Source: Treponema sp. (GTDB lineage Bacteria > Spirochaetota > Spirochaetia > Treponematales > Treponemataceae). From it: 64,000 nucleotides of DNA. This document shows positions 27,457 to 36,862 of the stretch, piece after piece; within the stretch, counting starts at the first letter, position 1; every line of letters begins with the position of its first letter. The stretch covers positions 1 through 64,000 of the forward strand of contig JAKSLY010000005.1 of NCBI GenBank assembly GCA_024400955.1. Reading direction: 5' to 3'. The position numbers and the translations under genes were made by a program. The notes beneath the pieces were generated by a model. It was given only the letters and a program-made list of their open reading frames with translations. It did not search any database and was not told where the DNA came from.

Positions 27457-28587
27457 ATGAAAATCGCCATAGACACAACTTTTTTTGGACATGAAGAAAT
27501 CAGAAAAAATCATCTTTCCCTTTCCACTTCAATTTTTACTGCGGACATACTTGACGTTTGGGCAAAATCAGAAATTGCAAAGGATATTACCCTCATCGTT
27601 AATTACAACCATGAAAAATTCTTCAGGGAAAAATATCCCCAGTTCAATATTCTGGTCTTGAAGTTCTTTCCGCTAAGTTTGATTTGGAAGATGACGGGAA
27701 AAGTCGCTACAAAATATTTGAAAAAGCTGGGTTTTTTCAAGCGGAAAGTAGAAAGATTGAACCCGGATGTTCTTTGGATTCCATATTCAGTAGATTACAC
27801 TTTCATAAAGACGAAGATTCCAACCGTTGCAACAGTTCACGACATCTACCCTGTCCACAAGAAGGGAAAGAAAGGTTTTGAATTTATCACTGATGAATTT
27901 GTCACTCTTACGACGGTTTCAAGCTATACAAAAGATGATATATTACGGACTTTTGAAACACAAAAAAACATAGCTGTTGTTCCCAATTCCATTGTATTCG
28001 ACGTTTCTAAAAAAGCGGAAGTTTCTGAACTTGCAGACAAAAAATACATTCTTGACCTAAACGCATACATAGACAAGAAAAATCCCATGACACTTTTAAG
28101 GGCCTTCAGCCTCATAAAAGATAAAACTGACTTCGACTTAGTTTTCTGTGGCGGATACAAGGAAGAAAACTGCTGGAATGAAATCCATTCTTTTATCACA
28201 GCATACAAACTTGAAAATCGAGTCCACACACTTTTCCGGGTAACTGACGAAGAAAGAAACTGGCTTTTGACCAACGCCTCAATTTTTGTAACACCATCAC
28301 TTTTTGAAGGATTTGGAAGAACACCTGTGGAAGCAGCCATTTGCAGGATCCCTGTGATTTCAACAAAAGAAACTTCACTTTATGGTGCAACCCAGGGACT
28401 TTGCAATTATGTAAAGAATCCAAAAGACGCAGATGAACTTGCAGAATTGATCATGGACAAAATACAAAATCCTGATTCCAAAGAAAAACTTGCAGGAATT
28501 TCAGAATCCCTGAAAAATGGATACAATTCAGAAAACTGCGCAAACAAATACATTGAAATATTCAACAATCAGGCTGTTAATTCTTAA
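27457..28587 (+). CDS. glycosyltransferase family 4 (group 1) protein
   Basis: 376 residues from the ATG at 27457 with AAGGA upstream. A TTG nine bases earlier is unlikely. GT-B fold: the donor-binding region is FVTPSLFEGFGRTPVEAA near residue 285 (EX7E motif). LDLNAYIDKKNPMTLLRAFS (about 200-219) starts the C-terminal half. The donor is probably a UDP- or GDP-sugar. The 3' end overlaps by 11 bases the tail of the oppositely oriented TagF-like gene. Confidence 0.88.
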   Translation: MKIAIDTTFFGHEEIRKNHLSLSTSIFTADILDVWAKSEIAKDITLIVNYNHEKFFREKYPQFNILVLKFFPLSLIWKMTGKVATKYLKKLGFFKRKVERLNPDVLWIPYSVDYTFIKTKIPTVATVHDIYPVHKKGKKGFEFITDEFVTLTTVSSYTKDDILRTFETQKNIAVVPNSIVFDVSKKAEVSELADKKYILDLNAYIDKKNPMTLLRAFSLIKDKTDFDLVFCGGYKEENCWNEIHSFITAYKLENRVHTLFRVTDEERNWLLTNASIFVTPSLFEGFGRTPVEAAICRIPVISTKETSLYGATQGLCNYVKNPKDADELAELIMDKIQNPDSKEKLAGISESLKNGYNSENCANKYIEIFNNQAVNS

Positions 28588-29785
28588 TCATATAATCAAC
28601 AATTGTTTCTGCGGCATTTCCATGATTCTGCCAATAAGTTTCTTTTGCCCTGTTACGGACATCCTGCAGATTTCTGTTTTTAATGGCTTCAAGGATAACC
28701 TTTCCAAGATTCTCAAAGTCCTTTTCATCAAGCTTAATGCCTATTTCTTCCGAAGCACGAATCATCCAAGGCTTATCATCAACCCAGGCTGCATCATAAA
28801 CAGAAGGATCAAAATCAGTTTCGGTATACATAAACGGCCGGTCAAACAGGAAACTCCAATCAAACATTATGCCGGAAAAATCAGTAATAAGCATGTCGGC
28901 CCTGTTTAAAACTGCAAGATTGTCATTATCCCTGTTCCACTCGACCTCAGGAAATTTCAACATGAGGCTGTCTATCATTTCCTTTTCTGCCATAAATGAC
29001 TGAGGATGCGGACGAACAATAATTTCAAAGCCAGTTTTTACAAGGGAATCAATAAGCCGTTCTCCATATCTGGCAAGAACCGAGTTTTTACCCCAGGATG
29101 GAGCCAAAATAACAACAGGTTTTTCTTCATTAAAATCATGCCTTGAAAGTGTTGAAACATGAGAAAGCTGCCCATCAAAAAAAGTTGCCCCCGCAATCAT
29201 TTTCTCTTTTCTCTTTGTCCCTGGCCTAAGTTCTTCAATTTTGTTCAAGAAATCAACTTGATGCTGGCCCGTGCATAAAACTGCATCATAAAAATCAAGG
29301 GCAAACATTCTATAACCTTCTATATCGCATGAATGGGGAATGTGAATGTACCGATCCACAGTCTTGCTTCTTTTCCACTGCAAAACATCCAGTCCTGGAG
29401 TCGTGGAAAGGACGGTTCCGGCATTGAGCATGTTCATTTTCACAAATCCCTTGTTTCCCTCTCCAATGAAAGTAGGATTTACATATTCATATCCTGCTGT
29501 AAAAATCGGATCATCTTCCGACTGGGTATAATAAACAAGATATATCTTCCGTTTTTCAAATTCATCACATATAGGCTTAAAAACATTCCAGTAACGCTTG
29601 TGATCTGAAAAAATCAGATAAGGAATTTTATTTGAACTTAATTTTTGCGCTTTTCCACCAGAAAGGATAAAACGAAGCTTCAATTCTATTACTCTAACAG
29701 CAAAAATCAAAGTAGTAACAAGACCGATACAAAGGGAAAAAAGCATGCTACCTGTACCAGGGTCAATATATAACAAACGTTGCAT
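28577..29785 (-). CDS. TagF/TagB-like CDP-glycerol glycerophosphotransferase family protein (copy 1)
   Basis: 402 residues. A membrane anchor with the phrase LYIDPGTGSMLFSL opens the chain (residues 5-30). A GT-B-like body follows with DHKRYWNVFKPICDEF (about 64-80), the active-site-like IIVRPHPQS (about 268), and ITDFSGIMFDWSFLFDRP (about 310-327), which matches the CDP-glycerol transferase signature. It should transfer a polyol phosphate such as glycerol phosphate onto a growing polymer. It stands alone on the minus strand, back to back with the MBOAT gene. Two paralogues in the window (42515 and 51421) are each beside a YidC-phosphatase fusion gene. Confidence 0.85.
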   Translation of the reverse strand: MQRLLYIDPGTGSMLFSLCIGLVTTLIFAVRVIELKLRFILSGGKAQKLSSNKIPYLIFSDHKRYWNVFKPICDEFEKRKIYLVYYTQSEDDPIFTAGYEYVNPTFIGEGNKGFVKMNMLNAGTVLSTTPGLDVLQWKRSKTVDRYIHIPHSCDIEGYRMFALDFYDAVLCTGQHQVDFLNKIEELRPGTKRKEKMIAGATFFDGQLSHVSTLSRHDFNEEKPVVILAPSWGKNSVLARYGERLIDSLVKTGFEIIVRPHPQSFMAEKEMIDSLMLKFPEVEWNRDNDNLAVLNRADMLITDFSGIMFDWSFLFDRPFMYTETDFDPSVYDAAWVDDKPWMIRASEEIGIKLDEKDFENLGKVILEAIKNRNLQDVRNRAKETYWQNHGNAAETIVDYMIKN

Positions 29786-29884
29786 ATCCTGATTTTAAGG
29801 ATTTTACGGCAATCAAGCAATATATCTCTTTTATTTTTCAGCTTATTTTGCTAAAATTATCCCAAAACAATTGGAGAGTACCGA

Positions 29885-31444
29885 ATGTCACTTACATCAT
29901 TTGGTTTTAGCATATTTCTTTTCATAGCCTTCACCATTTATTATGCAATTCCTCAAAAAAAAAGATGGGCTATATTACTTATCGGAAGCTATGCGTTCTA
30001 TGCCTTTTCGGGCTTAAAGGGGCTGGCGTACATTTTCATAACTACTCTTGTCTCTTTTTGGGTTGCTCTAAAAATACAGCTTATTCAGGACGCATCAACA
30101 GACGAACTTAAGCAGATAACTGATAAAAATGGAAAAAAAGTTCTTCGTGAAAAAATAAAAAAACAGAAAAAATTGTTTTTATCCATTGGAATCCTGTTTT
30201 GCTTTGGGCTCCTCAGCGTCTTAAAATATTTCAATTTCATCGCAGCCAACATTCTTTCATTATTCAATGCTCACTACAATTTTATAAGTTTTTTTGTTCC
30301 ACTTGGAATTTCCTTCTATACATTTTCCATTACAGGCTATCTGTTTGATGTTTATTACGGCAAGTACAAGGCGGAAAGAAATTTTCTTCACTATGCTCTA
30401 TTTGTAAGCTACTTTCCAAGCTTGATTCAAGGTCCCATCAACAAAAACAACATTCTACGCCAGGAACTTTTTGAAAAGGAACATAGGCTGGAATATAAAA
30501 ACACATGTTTTGCGCTTCAAAGAATTCTATGGGGATGCATAAAAAAACTTGTTATTGCAGACAGGGCATCCTTAATCGTAAACTACATTTTTGAAAGCTA
30601 TGAACTTTTGCCTTCCTACATAATTTTTATTGGCTTGATTTTCTATTCGATTGAACTGTATGGAGATTTTGCGGGAGGAATTGACATAGTTCTTGGAGCA
30701 AGCGAACTTTTTGGCATAAAACTTCCAGAAAATTTCAGGCAGCCATATTTTGCAACGTCAATTGCAGATTTCTGGCGTAGATGGCATATAAGCCTTGGAC
30801 AGTGGATGAAAGATTACATTTTTTATCCTTTCACAATCTCTAATACAATGATTAAGTTCTCAAAAAAACTTTCCGTCCACAGCAAATTTCTTGCAAAGAC
30901 AATACCTGCATGCCTTGGAAACATTTTGGTTTTCCTGATTGTTGGCATCTGGCATGGCGCAGAATGGCATTTCATCTGGTATGGTGTTTTCCATGGCTTT
31001 ATCATTGCCTTCAGTACGCTTGCAGAGCCTGCCTATAAAAAGATAGATGAAAAACTTAAAATACCTGTTGATTCCTTCATTTGGAGAGTCTTTAGAATTA
31101 TCAGAACCTTCATACTTGTAAATTTAAGTTGCCTCTTTGATGATGTAAGGAACATGACTCAAAGCATCGGAATGACAAAGCAGCTTTTTGATTTTTCAAA
31201 TTTCAAATTGATTTCAAATTTCAGTTTCGAAGGTTATGGAAGAAGTTCACTGCTAATCATTCTATTCTTCTGCCTCATATGGTTTATTGTCAGCGTATTA
31301 AAGGAAGGCAAAAATCTTGACATAAGGGAAAAAATAGCCTCTCTAAAACTTCCAGTAAGATGGATTATTTACCTTGCGCTGATTTTTGCAGTTCCTTTAT
31401 TCCAGTCAGAAGAAATGGTAGGATTTATGTATGCTGTATTCTAA
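29885..31444 (+). CDS. MBOAT family O-acyltransferase (DltB/AlgI-like), copy 1
   Basis: 519 residues, about 11 membrane segments. The MBOAT signature is clear: FRQPYFATSIADFWRRWHISL near residue 290 and the catalytic H357 in VGIWHGAEWHF. GGAGAG lies before the start. DltB and AlgI pass acyl groups through the inner membrane to acceptors outside. The downstream SGNH protein overlaps it by 14 bases, so the two form the usual MBOAT-SGNH pair, with the YidC-phosphatase fusion next. Confidence 0.92.
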   Translation: MSLTSFGFSIFLFIAFTIYYAIPQKKRWAILLIGSYAFYAFSGLKGLAYIFITTLVSFWVALKIQLIQDASTDELKQITDKNGKKVLREKIKKQKKLFLSIGILFCFGLLSVLKYFNFIAANILSLFNAHYNFISFFVPLGISFYTFSITGYLFDVYYGKYKAERNFLHYALFVSYFPSLIQGPINKNNILRQELFEKEHRLEYKNTCFALQRILWGCIKKLVIADRASLIVNYIFESYELLPSYIIFIGLIFYSIELYGDFAGGIDIVLGASELFGIKLPENFRQPYFATSIADFWRRWHISLGQWMKDYIFYPFTISNTMIKFSKKLSVHSKFLAKTIPACLGNILVFLIVGIWHGAEWHFIWYGVFHGFIIAFSTLAEPAYKKIDEKLKIPVDSFIWRVFRIIRTFILVNLSCLFDDVRNMTQSIGMTKQLFDFSNFKLISNFSFEGYGRSSLLIILFFCLIWFIVSVLKEGKNLDIREKIASLKLPVRWIIYLALIFAVPLFQSEEMVGFMYAVF

Positions 31445-32429
31445 AAAAAATATCTTGACCGCAACCGCTTTTATTGCCCTTGTCATATCGATAACATGTT
31501 TTTTCAACTATCTTCTTGTGCCATATTCAACTCTAGCAAAGAAATTTGATGATTTCGAATTAAATGATCGCAACATAAACATACTAGTCACTGGCAGCAG
31601 TCTTGAAGGTGCCGTAAATTCAAAAGTTATTTCTGACTATTTTGATGAAAACGCCTATGTATTTTCCATCCAAGGAGGAACATTAGAAACTTCCTATTAC
31701 ATTCTTTTGGATGCATTACAGGAAAATGATATAAAAACATTTATTTGTGGATTTGATTTTCTACAGTCCTTTAGGATTCCCCCATATAAGTATCCCCGAT
31801 ATCCTGAATTTCATAGATTTTTGATGAAGCACTCAAAAAAGTCCATACATCTTAAATATCTATCACTGCTAGGTCTTTCTAAAGAACGATATACTTCCGG
31901 AATTTTCAATTTTTCCTCTTTCTCTAAAAACCTTCAAAGCCCTAGAAAGCTAAAAGAAGTTGCAGAATCAAAAAGAAATTCAAAAGTTGACAAATCAAGC
32001 CAAGCATCAGTGCAGACCTTACAAAAAGACGAAGAAATTCCTGTGGATAAAAATGACCTGCAAAATCCGCTGTTCAGATTTAAAAGCGCAACAGAACAAT
32101 TGTATACAAGCCAAATTGACATAAATGACCTGATATACTTAAGAAAAATCTCACAAATATGCAAAACCAATAATATTGACCTTTACATCCTTGTATGCCC
32201 AACTCCAGTTTGCACAAGGGAAAACATCATCATGTACGATAAAATGATGAATTCCACAAAAAAACTTTTTGAAGAGAATCAAGTAATAAACGGCTTTGAG
32301 GATCCTATCTTTTCTGAACTCACAGATGAATCCTTTTATTCAGATTGCTATGGCCACATTTTGCATAGAAACAGTGATTTCTATACAACCTTAGTTTGTA
32401 ATTCAATTAAATACTTTGGAAGGGAATAA
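31431..32429 (+). CDS. membrane-anchored SGNH-hydrolase-like protein (AlgJ/DltD-like partner of MBOAT)
   Basis: 332 residues with one N-terminal membrane anchor (about residues 8-32) and the rest outside. Block I is ILVTGSSLEG with the likely nucleophile Ser at 56 or 57. Near the C-terminus SDCYGHIL gives the Asp and His, one residue wider apart than the usual DXXH. A low-complexity Ser/Lys-rich stretch (about 170-205) looks like a flexible linker. It overlaps the MBOAT gene and should receive the acyl group from it or transfer it to the surface polymer. Confidence 0.75.
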   Translation: MLYSKKNILTATAFIALVISITCFFNYLLVPYSTLAKKFDDFELNDRNINILVTGSSLEGAVNSKVISDYFDENAYVFSIQGGTLETSYYILLDALQENDIKTFICGFDFLQSFRIPPYKYPRYPEFHRFLMKHSKKSIHLKYLSLLGLSKERYTSGIFNFSSFSKNLQSPRKLKEVAESKRNSKVDKSSQASVQTLQKDEEIPVDKNDLQNPLFRFKSATEQLYTSQIDINDLIYLRKISQICKTNNIDLYILVCPTPVCTRENIIMYDKMMNSTKKLFEENQVINGFEDPIFSELTDESFYSDCYGHILHRNSDFYTTLVCNSIKYFGRE

Positions 32430-32432
32430 CCG

Positions 32433-35132
32433 ATGCATTTTTTATACGACATTTTAATTTCACCAATTGAATCATTTATAGAATTCTGTTTTTGCTTTTC
32501 ACTTTCCAAATTTGACATGTTTGGCGTTACGGGTGCAATTATAGCTGTAAGTCTTGCTGTAAATTTTCTTGCATTACCGCTTTACAACATGGCTGACGCA
32601 TTACAACTGAGAGAAAGAAACCTTCAGCAGAAAATGAGCAGATGGACCGCACATATAAAGAAAACATTTAAAGGTGACGAACAGTTCATGATGCTCAACA
32701 CTTACTACAGAATAAACAACTATCATCCGTTGTATGCACTTCGTTCAGCTCTTTCCATAATGATTGAAATTCCATTTTTTATAGCAGGCTACCATTTTTT
32801 AAGCAATTGCACTGCACTTGATGGCCAGAGCATTCTTTTTTTAAAGGATCTTGGCAGTCCTGATTCACTCATAAGAATCGGGAGGTTCAACCTAAATCTG
32901 CTTCCTGTACTAATGACAGCAATAAACGCTGTATCTACGGCAGTTTATACTAAAGGTGCTCCACTCAGAGAAAAAATCCAAACATATGTTTTGGCAGTTA
33001 TTTTTCTTTTTCTGCTCTACAATTCTCCCTCAGGTCTTGTTTTTTATTGGATCCTAAACAATACATTTTCACTTGTAAAAAATATTGTCCTTAACTTTAA
33101 GAATCCAGGAAAATTTGTCTATTCCCTATTTTCACTATGTTTTAGTATTCTTTGCATTTCCATACCATTCGTTTTTAAATATGCAGACTTGAAAAAAAAG
33201 CTGTTCATTGTTCTTTTCTCCATGGCATTTATAGCGGCTCCTTACATCTATAATTATGTAAGGATAAAATTCAATCTTTCGGTAAAAAATAAGATTGAAG
33301 ATGACAAATCCGTCTTTCCGATTTTCTTCTTTTCCTGCATTTCCCTATGGCTTTTGGCGGGTTTTACATTGCCATCAGCCACAATAGCAACCAGTCCAGA
33401 AGAATTTTCATTTTTAGGATCAACAAATTCCCCTTTGACATATATAAACAGTTCTGTATTTTACTTTTTTGGACTTTTTGTTGCTTGGCCCCTTTGCATC
33501 TTCAAAATGTTCAACTCAAGGGTGAAATCAACCATGTCCCTTGTTTTTTTTGTTATGGCAATATGTGCCATAACAAATGTATATGTCTTTAAGCATGAAT
33601 ACGGAATGATTACAGTATTCTTCGGATTGCAAGACAAGGGATGCCTAAAAATCAATTCATTACCAAACACCTTAGGATCTGCCATTACATTTCTCATAAC
33701 TGTCCTCCTTTATATTATTTGCTCAAAGCATAAAAAGCAGTATGCATTGTTTTCCATTGCAATCATCCTATCAATTTCAGAATTCATATTTGGACTCAGC
33801 AAATATGTTATCATCAATAGGGAATACCAAAAATATGTCGTATTGCTGAAGGATAATTCAGACAGCAACAATACAATACAGCCTGAAATCAATTTAAGCA
33901 AAACCGAAAGAAATGTCGTTGTATTTTTCATTGATTTGGCAATGACTCAATTATTTCCACATATTACTGAACAATTTCCAGAACTAAACAGGGATTTTTC
34001 TGGATTCACCTACTACCCAAACACATTAAGCTTTTCTGGAAGCACATTAATCGCTTCCCCTGCCCTCCATGGGGGATATGATTACATGCCTTCAGAAATT
34101 GACAGCCGTTCAGATGAGTTGCTTGTGGAAAAACACAATGAATCATTGCTTGTCATGCCAACTCTTTTTAATAATGCGGGTTATGATGTAACACTTATTG
34201 ACCCATGTGATGCAAACTACAAGGACAAATACGGCTTTGAAATATATGATGGATTACCTGAAATCAACACCAAATCACTCATGGGAAAATACAGCAAAAA
34301 TTATGCAGATGAACACCCTGACGCAGATCTTCTATCAAAAAATGAGGATAAAATTACAATAAAGGCCGTAAAAAGATTTTCAATTCTTCAAATGATATTT
34401 CCATCCATGAGAGATTCCTTTTACAATGGAGGGAAATATTATCAGATTTATCCTAAAAACTTATCTTCTTCAAATGCATTCAACACCCTCGATTCGTTTT
34501 CTGAATTATATTATCTACCACAGATCACAGAAACAAACAATAACAAACCAACTTACACATACATTTACAATCTCCTATTACACGAAGAATCTCCATTAAG
34601 AAATGATTTTTCATTAGGCAAGATTGATGAACAGCATCCTGAGGCTACAACAGGAAATTTCAAGCCATCGAATGCAACACAACGCAACTATTATCAGGTT
34701 TATGCGGCAGGGATAAAAATGCTTGCTTCTTGGATAAACTTCCTGAAAGAAAACGAGGTATATGACAATACAAGAATAATCATAGTGTCAGATCATGGTA
34801 ATACAGGAGCAGGATTTTCAAATTTCACCCCTTTACTTATGGTGAAAGACTTTAATGAAACTGGAGAACTAAAAACTTCTAGTGAATTCATGACAAACGC
34901 AGAAACAGTAAATCTTGCCATAAAAAAACTGAATATACCTGCGATAAATCCTATGAATGGAAACGCATTAAAAACAAAGGACGATTTTAACACCTTTGAA
35001 ATTGGACTTGCAAAAACAGGTACTCGAAGTGCCCTGAGAATGAGAAATGAAAAAAAATTCCTATATGGGAAAAAGTATGTATTTACAGGAAAAGATGTTT
35101 ACAACAATGACAACTGGAAACAAATAGAATAA
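32433..35132 (+). CDS. YidC/Oxa1-like membrane domain fused to alkaline-phosphatase-superfamily transferase (copy A)
   Basis: 899 residues. Residues about 20-220 match the YidC/Oxa1 core: TM1 with SLAVNFLALPL, the cytoplasmic hairpin with FKGDEQFMML, YRINNYHPLYALR, IEIPFF, and NSPSGLVFYWILNN. The residue at E. coli YidC Arg366 is Asn44. Further membrane segments run from about 228 to 455. The C-terminal domain (about 490-850) has the metal Asp501 (VVVFFID), predicted nucleophile Thr538 with Pro five residues later as in MCR/EptA, His717, and Asp787-His788 in VSDHG. It probably transfers or hydrolyses a phosphorylated group on the outer side of the inner membrane. It starts three bases after the SGNH gene. 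Insertase activity is unlikely. Confidence 0.85.
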   Translation: MHFLYDILISPIESFIEFCFCFSLSKFDMFGVTGAIIAVSLAVNFLALPLYNMADALQLRERNLQQKMSRWTAHIKKTFKGDEQFMMLNTYYRINNYHPLYALRSALSIMIEIPFFIAGYHFLSNCTALDGQSILFLKDLGSPDSLIRIGRFNLNLLPVLMTAINAVSTAVYTKGAPLREKIQTYVLAVIFLFLLYNSPSGLVFYWILNNTFSLVKNIVLNFKNPGKFVYSLFSLCFSILCISIPFVFKYADLKKKLFIVLFSMAFIAAPYIYNYVRIKFNLSVKNKIEDDKSVFPIFFFSCISLWLLAGFTLPSATIATSPEEFSFLGSTNSPLTYINSSVFYFFGLFVAWPLCIFKMFNSRVKSTMSLVFFVMAICAITNVYVFKHEYGMITVFFGLQDKGCLKINSLPNTLGSAITFLITVLLYIICSKHKKQYALFSIAIILSISEFIFGLSKYVIINREYQKYVVLLKDNSDSNNTIQPEINLSKTERNVVVFFIDLAMTQLFPHITEQFPELNRDFSGFTYYPNTLSFSGSTLIASPALHGGYDYMPSEIDSRSDELLVEKHNESLLVMPTLFNNAGYDVTLIDPCDANYKDKYGFEIYDGLPEINTKSLMGKYSKNYADEHPDADLLSKNEDKITIKAVKRFSILQMIFPSMRDSFYNGGKYYQIYPKNLSSSNAFNTLDSFSELYYLPQITETNNNKPTYTYIYNLLLHEESPLRNDFSLGKIDEQHPEATTGNFKPSNATQRNYYQVYAAGIKMLASWINFLKENEVYDNTRIIIVSDHGNTGAGFSNFTPLLMVKDFNETGELKTSSEFMTNAETVNLAIKKLNIPAINPMNGNALKTKDDFNTFEIGLAKTGTRSALRMRNEKKFLYGKKYVFTGKDVYNNDNWKQIE

Positions 35133-35141
35133 TCAAAAACG

Positions 35142-36458
35142 CTACAGCCATGAAAAGGACACGGTACAACTATGCTGCTTTTCTGCACCATAATATGTAT
35201 CGATAACGAATTCTCCGGAAGATAATGAATTGCATTCCAACTTCAGTTCATTATCGTTTCTAAATGAATTAAATTCAGCAGTTTTGCCGTCCTTAGACAC
35301 ACAGTAAATGTCAAAACTAATTTTATCAAAGTCTCCATGCCCCATGACAGGAATGACCCTTACAAAATTATTCATCAAATCATTTTCAATCTGCAAGCCC
35401 AAAACCCTTTCTTTACCATCCTGTAATTTGCTTTCGTAGGAAGAACAAAAATATCCGTTTCTTTCTTCATCAGGTAGTCTATAAAATTCACAAAACAGGC
35501 TCGTAAATTTTCTCATTCCCTTTTCATTAAGATGGTTGTCATCAAAAAAATCATCATCAGAGAAAGAACATTTCTTTTCTGACAAAAGATTAAAGTCATA
35601 CAGATGATAGCCTTTCTTTCCAATCAAGTCAGAAATATAGGAATAATACTCATCATAATTACCCTGCTCAACAAGATAAAAATCCGACTGCGGCTGAGCA
35701 AAGAAATTAAGCTTTATATTTTTCTCGCTACAAAAATTTATTATGTCATAAATGGTCTTTTCGAAATCAAAAGAAATCTCATCCATTCCTATTGGAGTTT
35801 CAATTCCAGAAGTAAATGTTCCATTTTCAATATAGTCAGACTCAAAGACAGATCCTTTTCCTGCATAATAAGCACCATTAGCCAAATGATAATTTTCTCT
35901 TCCCAAAAAACTCAAGATTCTGTTTTTAACCCGTCTCACAACATGCCTTGGATTCAAGTCAATCAACGATTCTATTCCAATGGGACACAGGGAATTCAGC
36001 CAATACTTGGGGGCAGAAGCCGACATAATATATTTTAATCTGGAAAAAGGATTATTTATGTAATTTTGAACAAGAAAAACATTTCTTTCTGGCTTAGACT
36101 TGGAAAAAATTCCAGCTCTTGTAGCCTGAGTAAAATCCATCTCAAGCCAAATTTCCTTCGGCTGATATAAAAAAGCAGCTTCTCTAATTAAAAAAAATGT
36201 TCCGTCAATTCTTTGGCTCGGAGTTCCAGTGCAAAAGGTTTTTAAGCCAAGTTCTTCATCCATCATTTTAGGATACAAACCATGACTTACATGACTCGCA
36301 CCACAAACCATCATGTCAATTCCATCCTGCCTGTAAAATTCCTTGAACATCAATCTTGTATAACTGGCATCATCGTCCCTAACAAAAAAAGCTGTAAAAA
36401 TGCACAATATGTAAAATATAAAGACAAATAACGCAAATTTATAAATTTTCCTGAACAT
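35142..36458 (-). CDS. membrane-anchored SGNH-like protein with extra C-terminal domain (copy 1)
   Basis: 438 residues. N-terminal membrane anchor (about 5-27), then an SGNH-like domain with nucleophile S55 in CGASHVSHG and the D306-H309 pair in DDNHLN, followed by a beta-rich C-terminal domain (about 340-438). A close paralogue is encoded at 41129-42511. It resembles DltD/AlgJ-type proteins in layout. It lies downstream of the terminator that ends the dlt-like operon and has its own promoter. It ends convergently nine bases from the YidC fusion gene of the AT-rich cluster. Confidence 0.75.
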   Translation of the reverse strand: MFRKIYKFALFVFIFYILCIFTAFFVRDDDASYTRLMFKEFYRQDGIDMMVCGASHVSHGLYPKMMDEELGLKTFCTGTPSQRIDGTFFLIREAAFLYQPKEIWLEMDFTQATRAGIFSKSKPERNVFLVQNYINNPFSRLKYIMSASAPKYWLNSLCPIGIESLIDLNPRHVVRRVKNRILSFLGRENYHLANGAYYAGKGSVFESDYIENGTFTSGIETPIGMDEISFDFEKTIYDIINFCSEKNIKLNFFAQPQSDFYLVEQGNYDEYYSYISDLIGKKGYHLYDFNLLSEKKCSFSDDDFFDDNHLNEKGMRKFTSLFCEFYRLPDEERNGYFCSSYESKLQDGKERVLGLQIENDLMNNFVRVIPVMGHGDFDKISFDIYCVSKDGKTAEFNSFRNDNELKLECNSLSSGEFVIDTYYGAEKQHSCTVSFSWL

Positions 36459-36467
36459 ACCTATTCC

Positions 36468-36496
36468 ATTCTATTCAAATGACGTGAGAAGAACAA
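36468..36496 (-). promoter_or_regulatory. promoter of the SGNH gene, predicted nearly leaderless
   Basis: TTGTTC (36496-36491), 17 bases, TAGAAT (36473-36468), then nine bases to the ATG at 36458. Confidence 0.5.
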
Positions 36497-36515
36497 CATT
36501 TTTACTGGCATAAGC

Positions 36516-36563
36516 CAAAACAAAAAGGCACACTCCATCCAAATAAGGAAAAAAAGTGTGCCT
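36516..36563 (-). terminator. intrinsic terminator of the dlt-like operon
   Basis: Minus-strand stem AGGCACACT (36563-36555) with AGTGTGCCT (36534-36526) around a 20-base loop, followed by TTTTTGTTTT. Confidence 0.8.
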
Positions 36564-36578
36564 GTTAGCCTGCAGCGA

Positions 36579-36800
36579 CTACTGCAGTCTTTCAACCATG
36601 GCCCAGAGGGACTGAGCTGAATTGAAATTTTCCGGAACTATATCAGCCGGTGAAATGTCGATTTCAAAAGTATCCTTCAACTGTGTAACAATCTGCACAA
36701 TGTCAAAGGAATCAAGAATTGCATTGTCGATGAGCCCTGTCTCGCTTTCAAAATCCACATCAGGCTTGATTTCCTTCAAAATATCCAGTAATTCGTCCAT
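36579..36800 (-). CDS. acyl carrier protein (DltC-like)
   Basis: 73 residues, acidic and helical. The phosphopantetheine attachment site is S31 in LDSFDIVQIV. GAGGAG lies six bases before the start. DltC-type carriers accept an aminoacyl group from a partner adenylation enzyme and pass it to an MBOAT protein. Both partners are encoded just upstream (38040 and 39560), so this is most likely the carrier of the surface-polymer aminoacylation route rather than the fatty-acid ACP. No phosphopantetheinyl transferase gene is in the window. Confidence 0.88.
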   Translation of the reverse strand: MDELLDILKEIKPDVDFESETGLIDNAILDSFDIVQIVTQLKDTFEIDISPADIVPENFNSAQSLWAMVERLQ

Positions 36801-36862
36801 AAAAATCTCCTCTTTAATAATCTAATAATTATAAGTCATTACAATTAAGGGAATCCCTAAAA

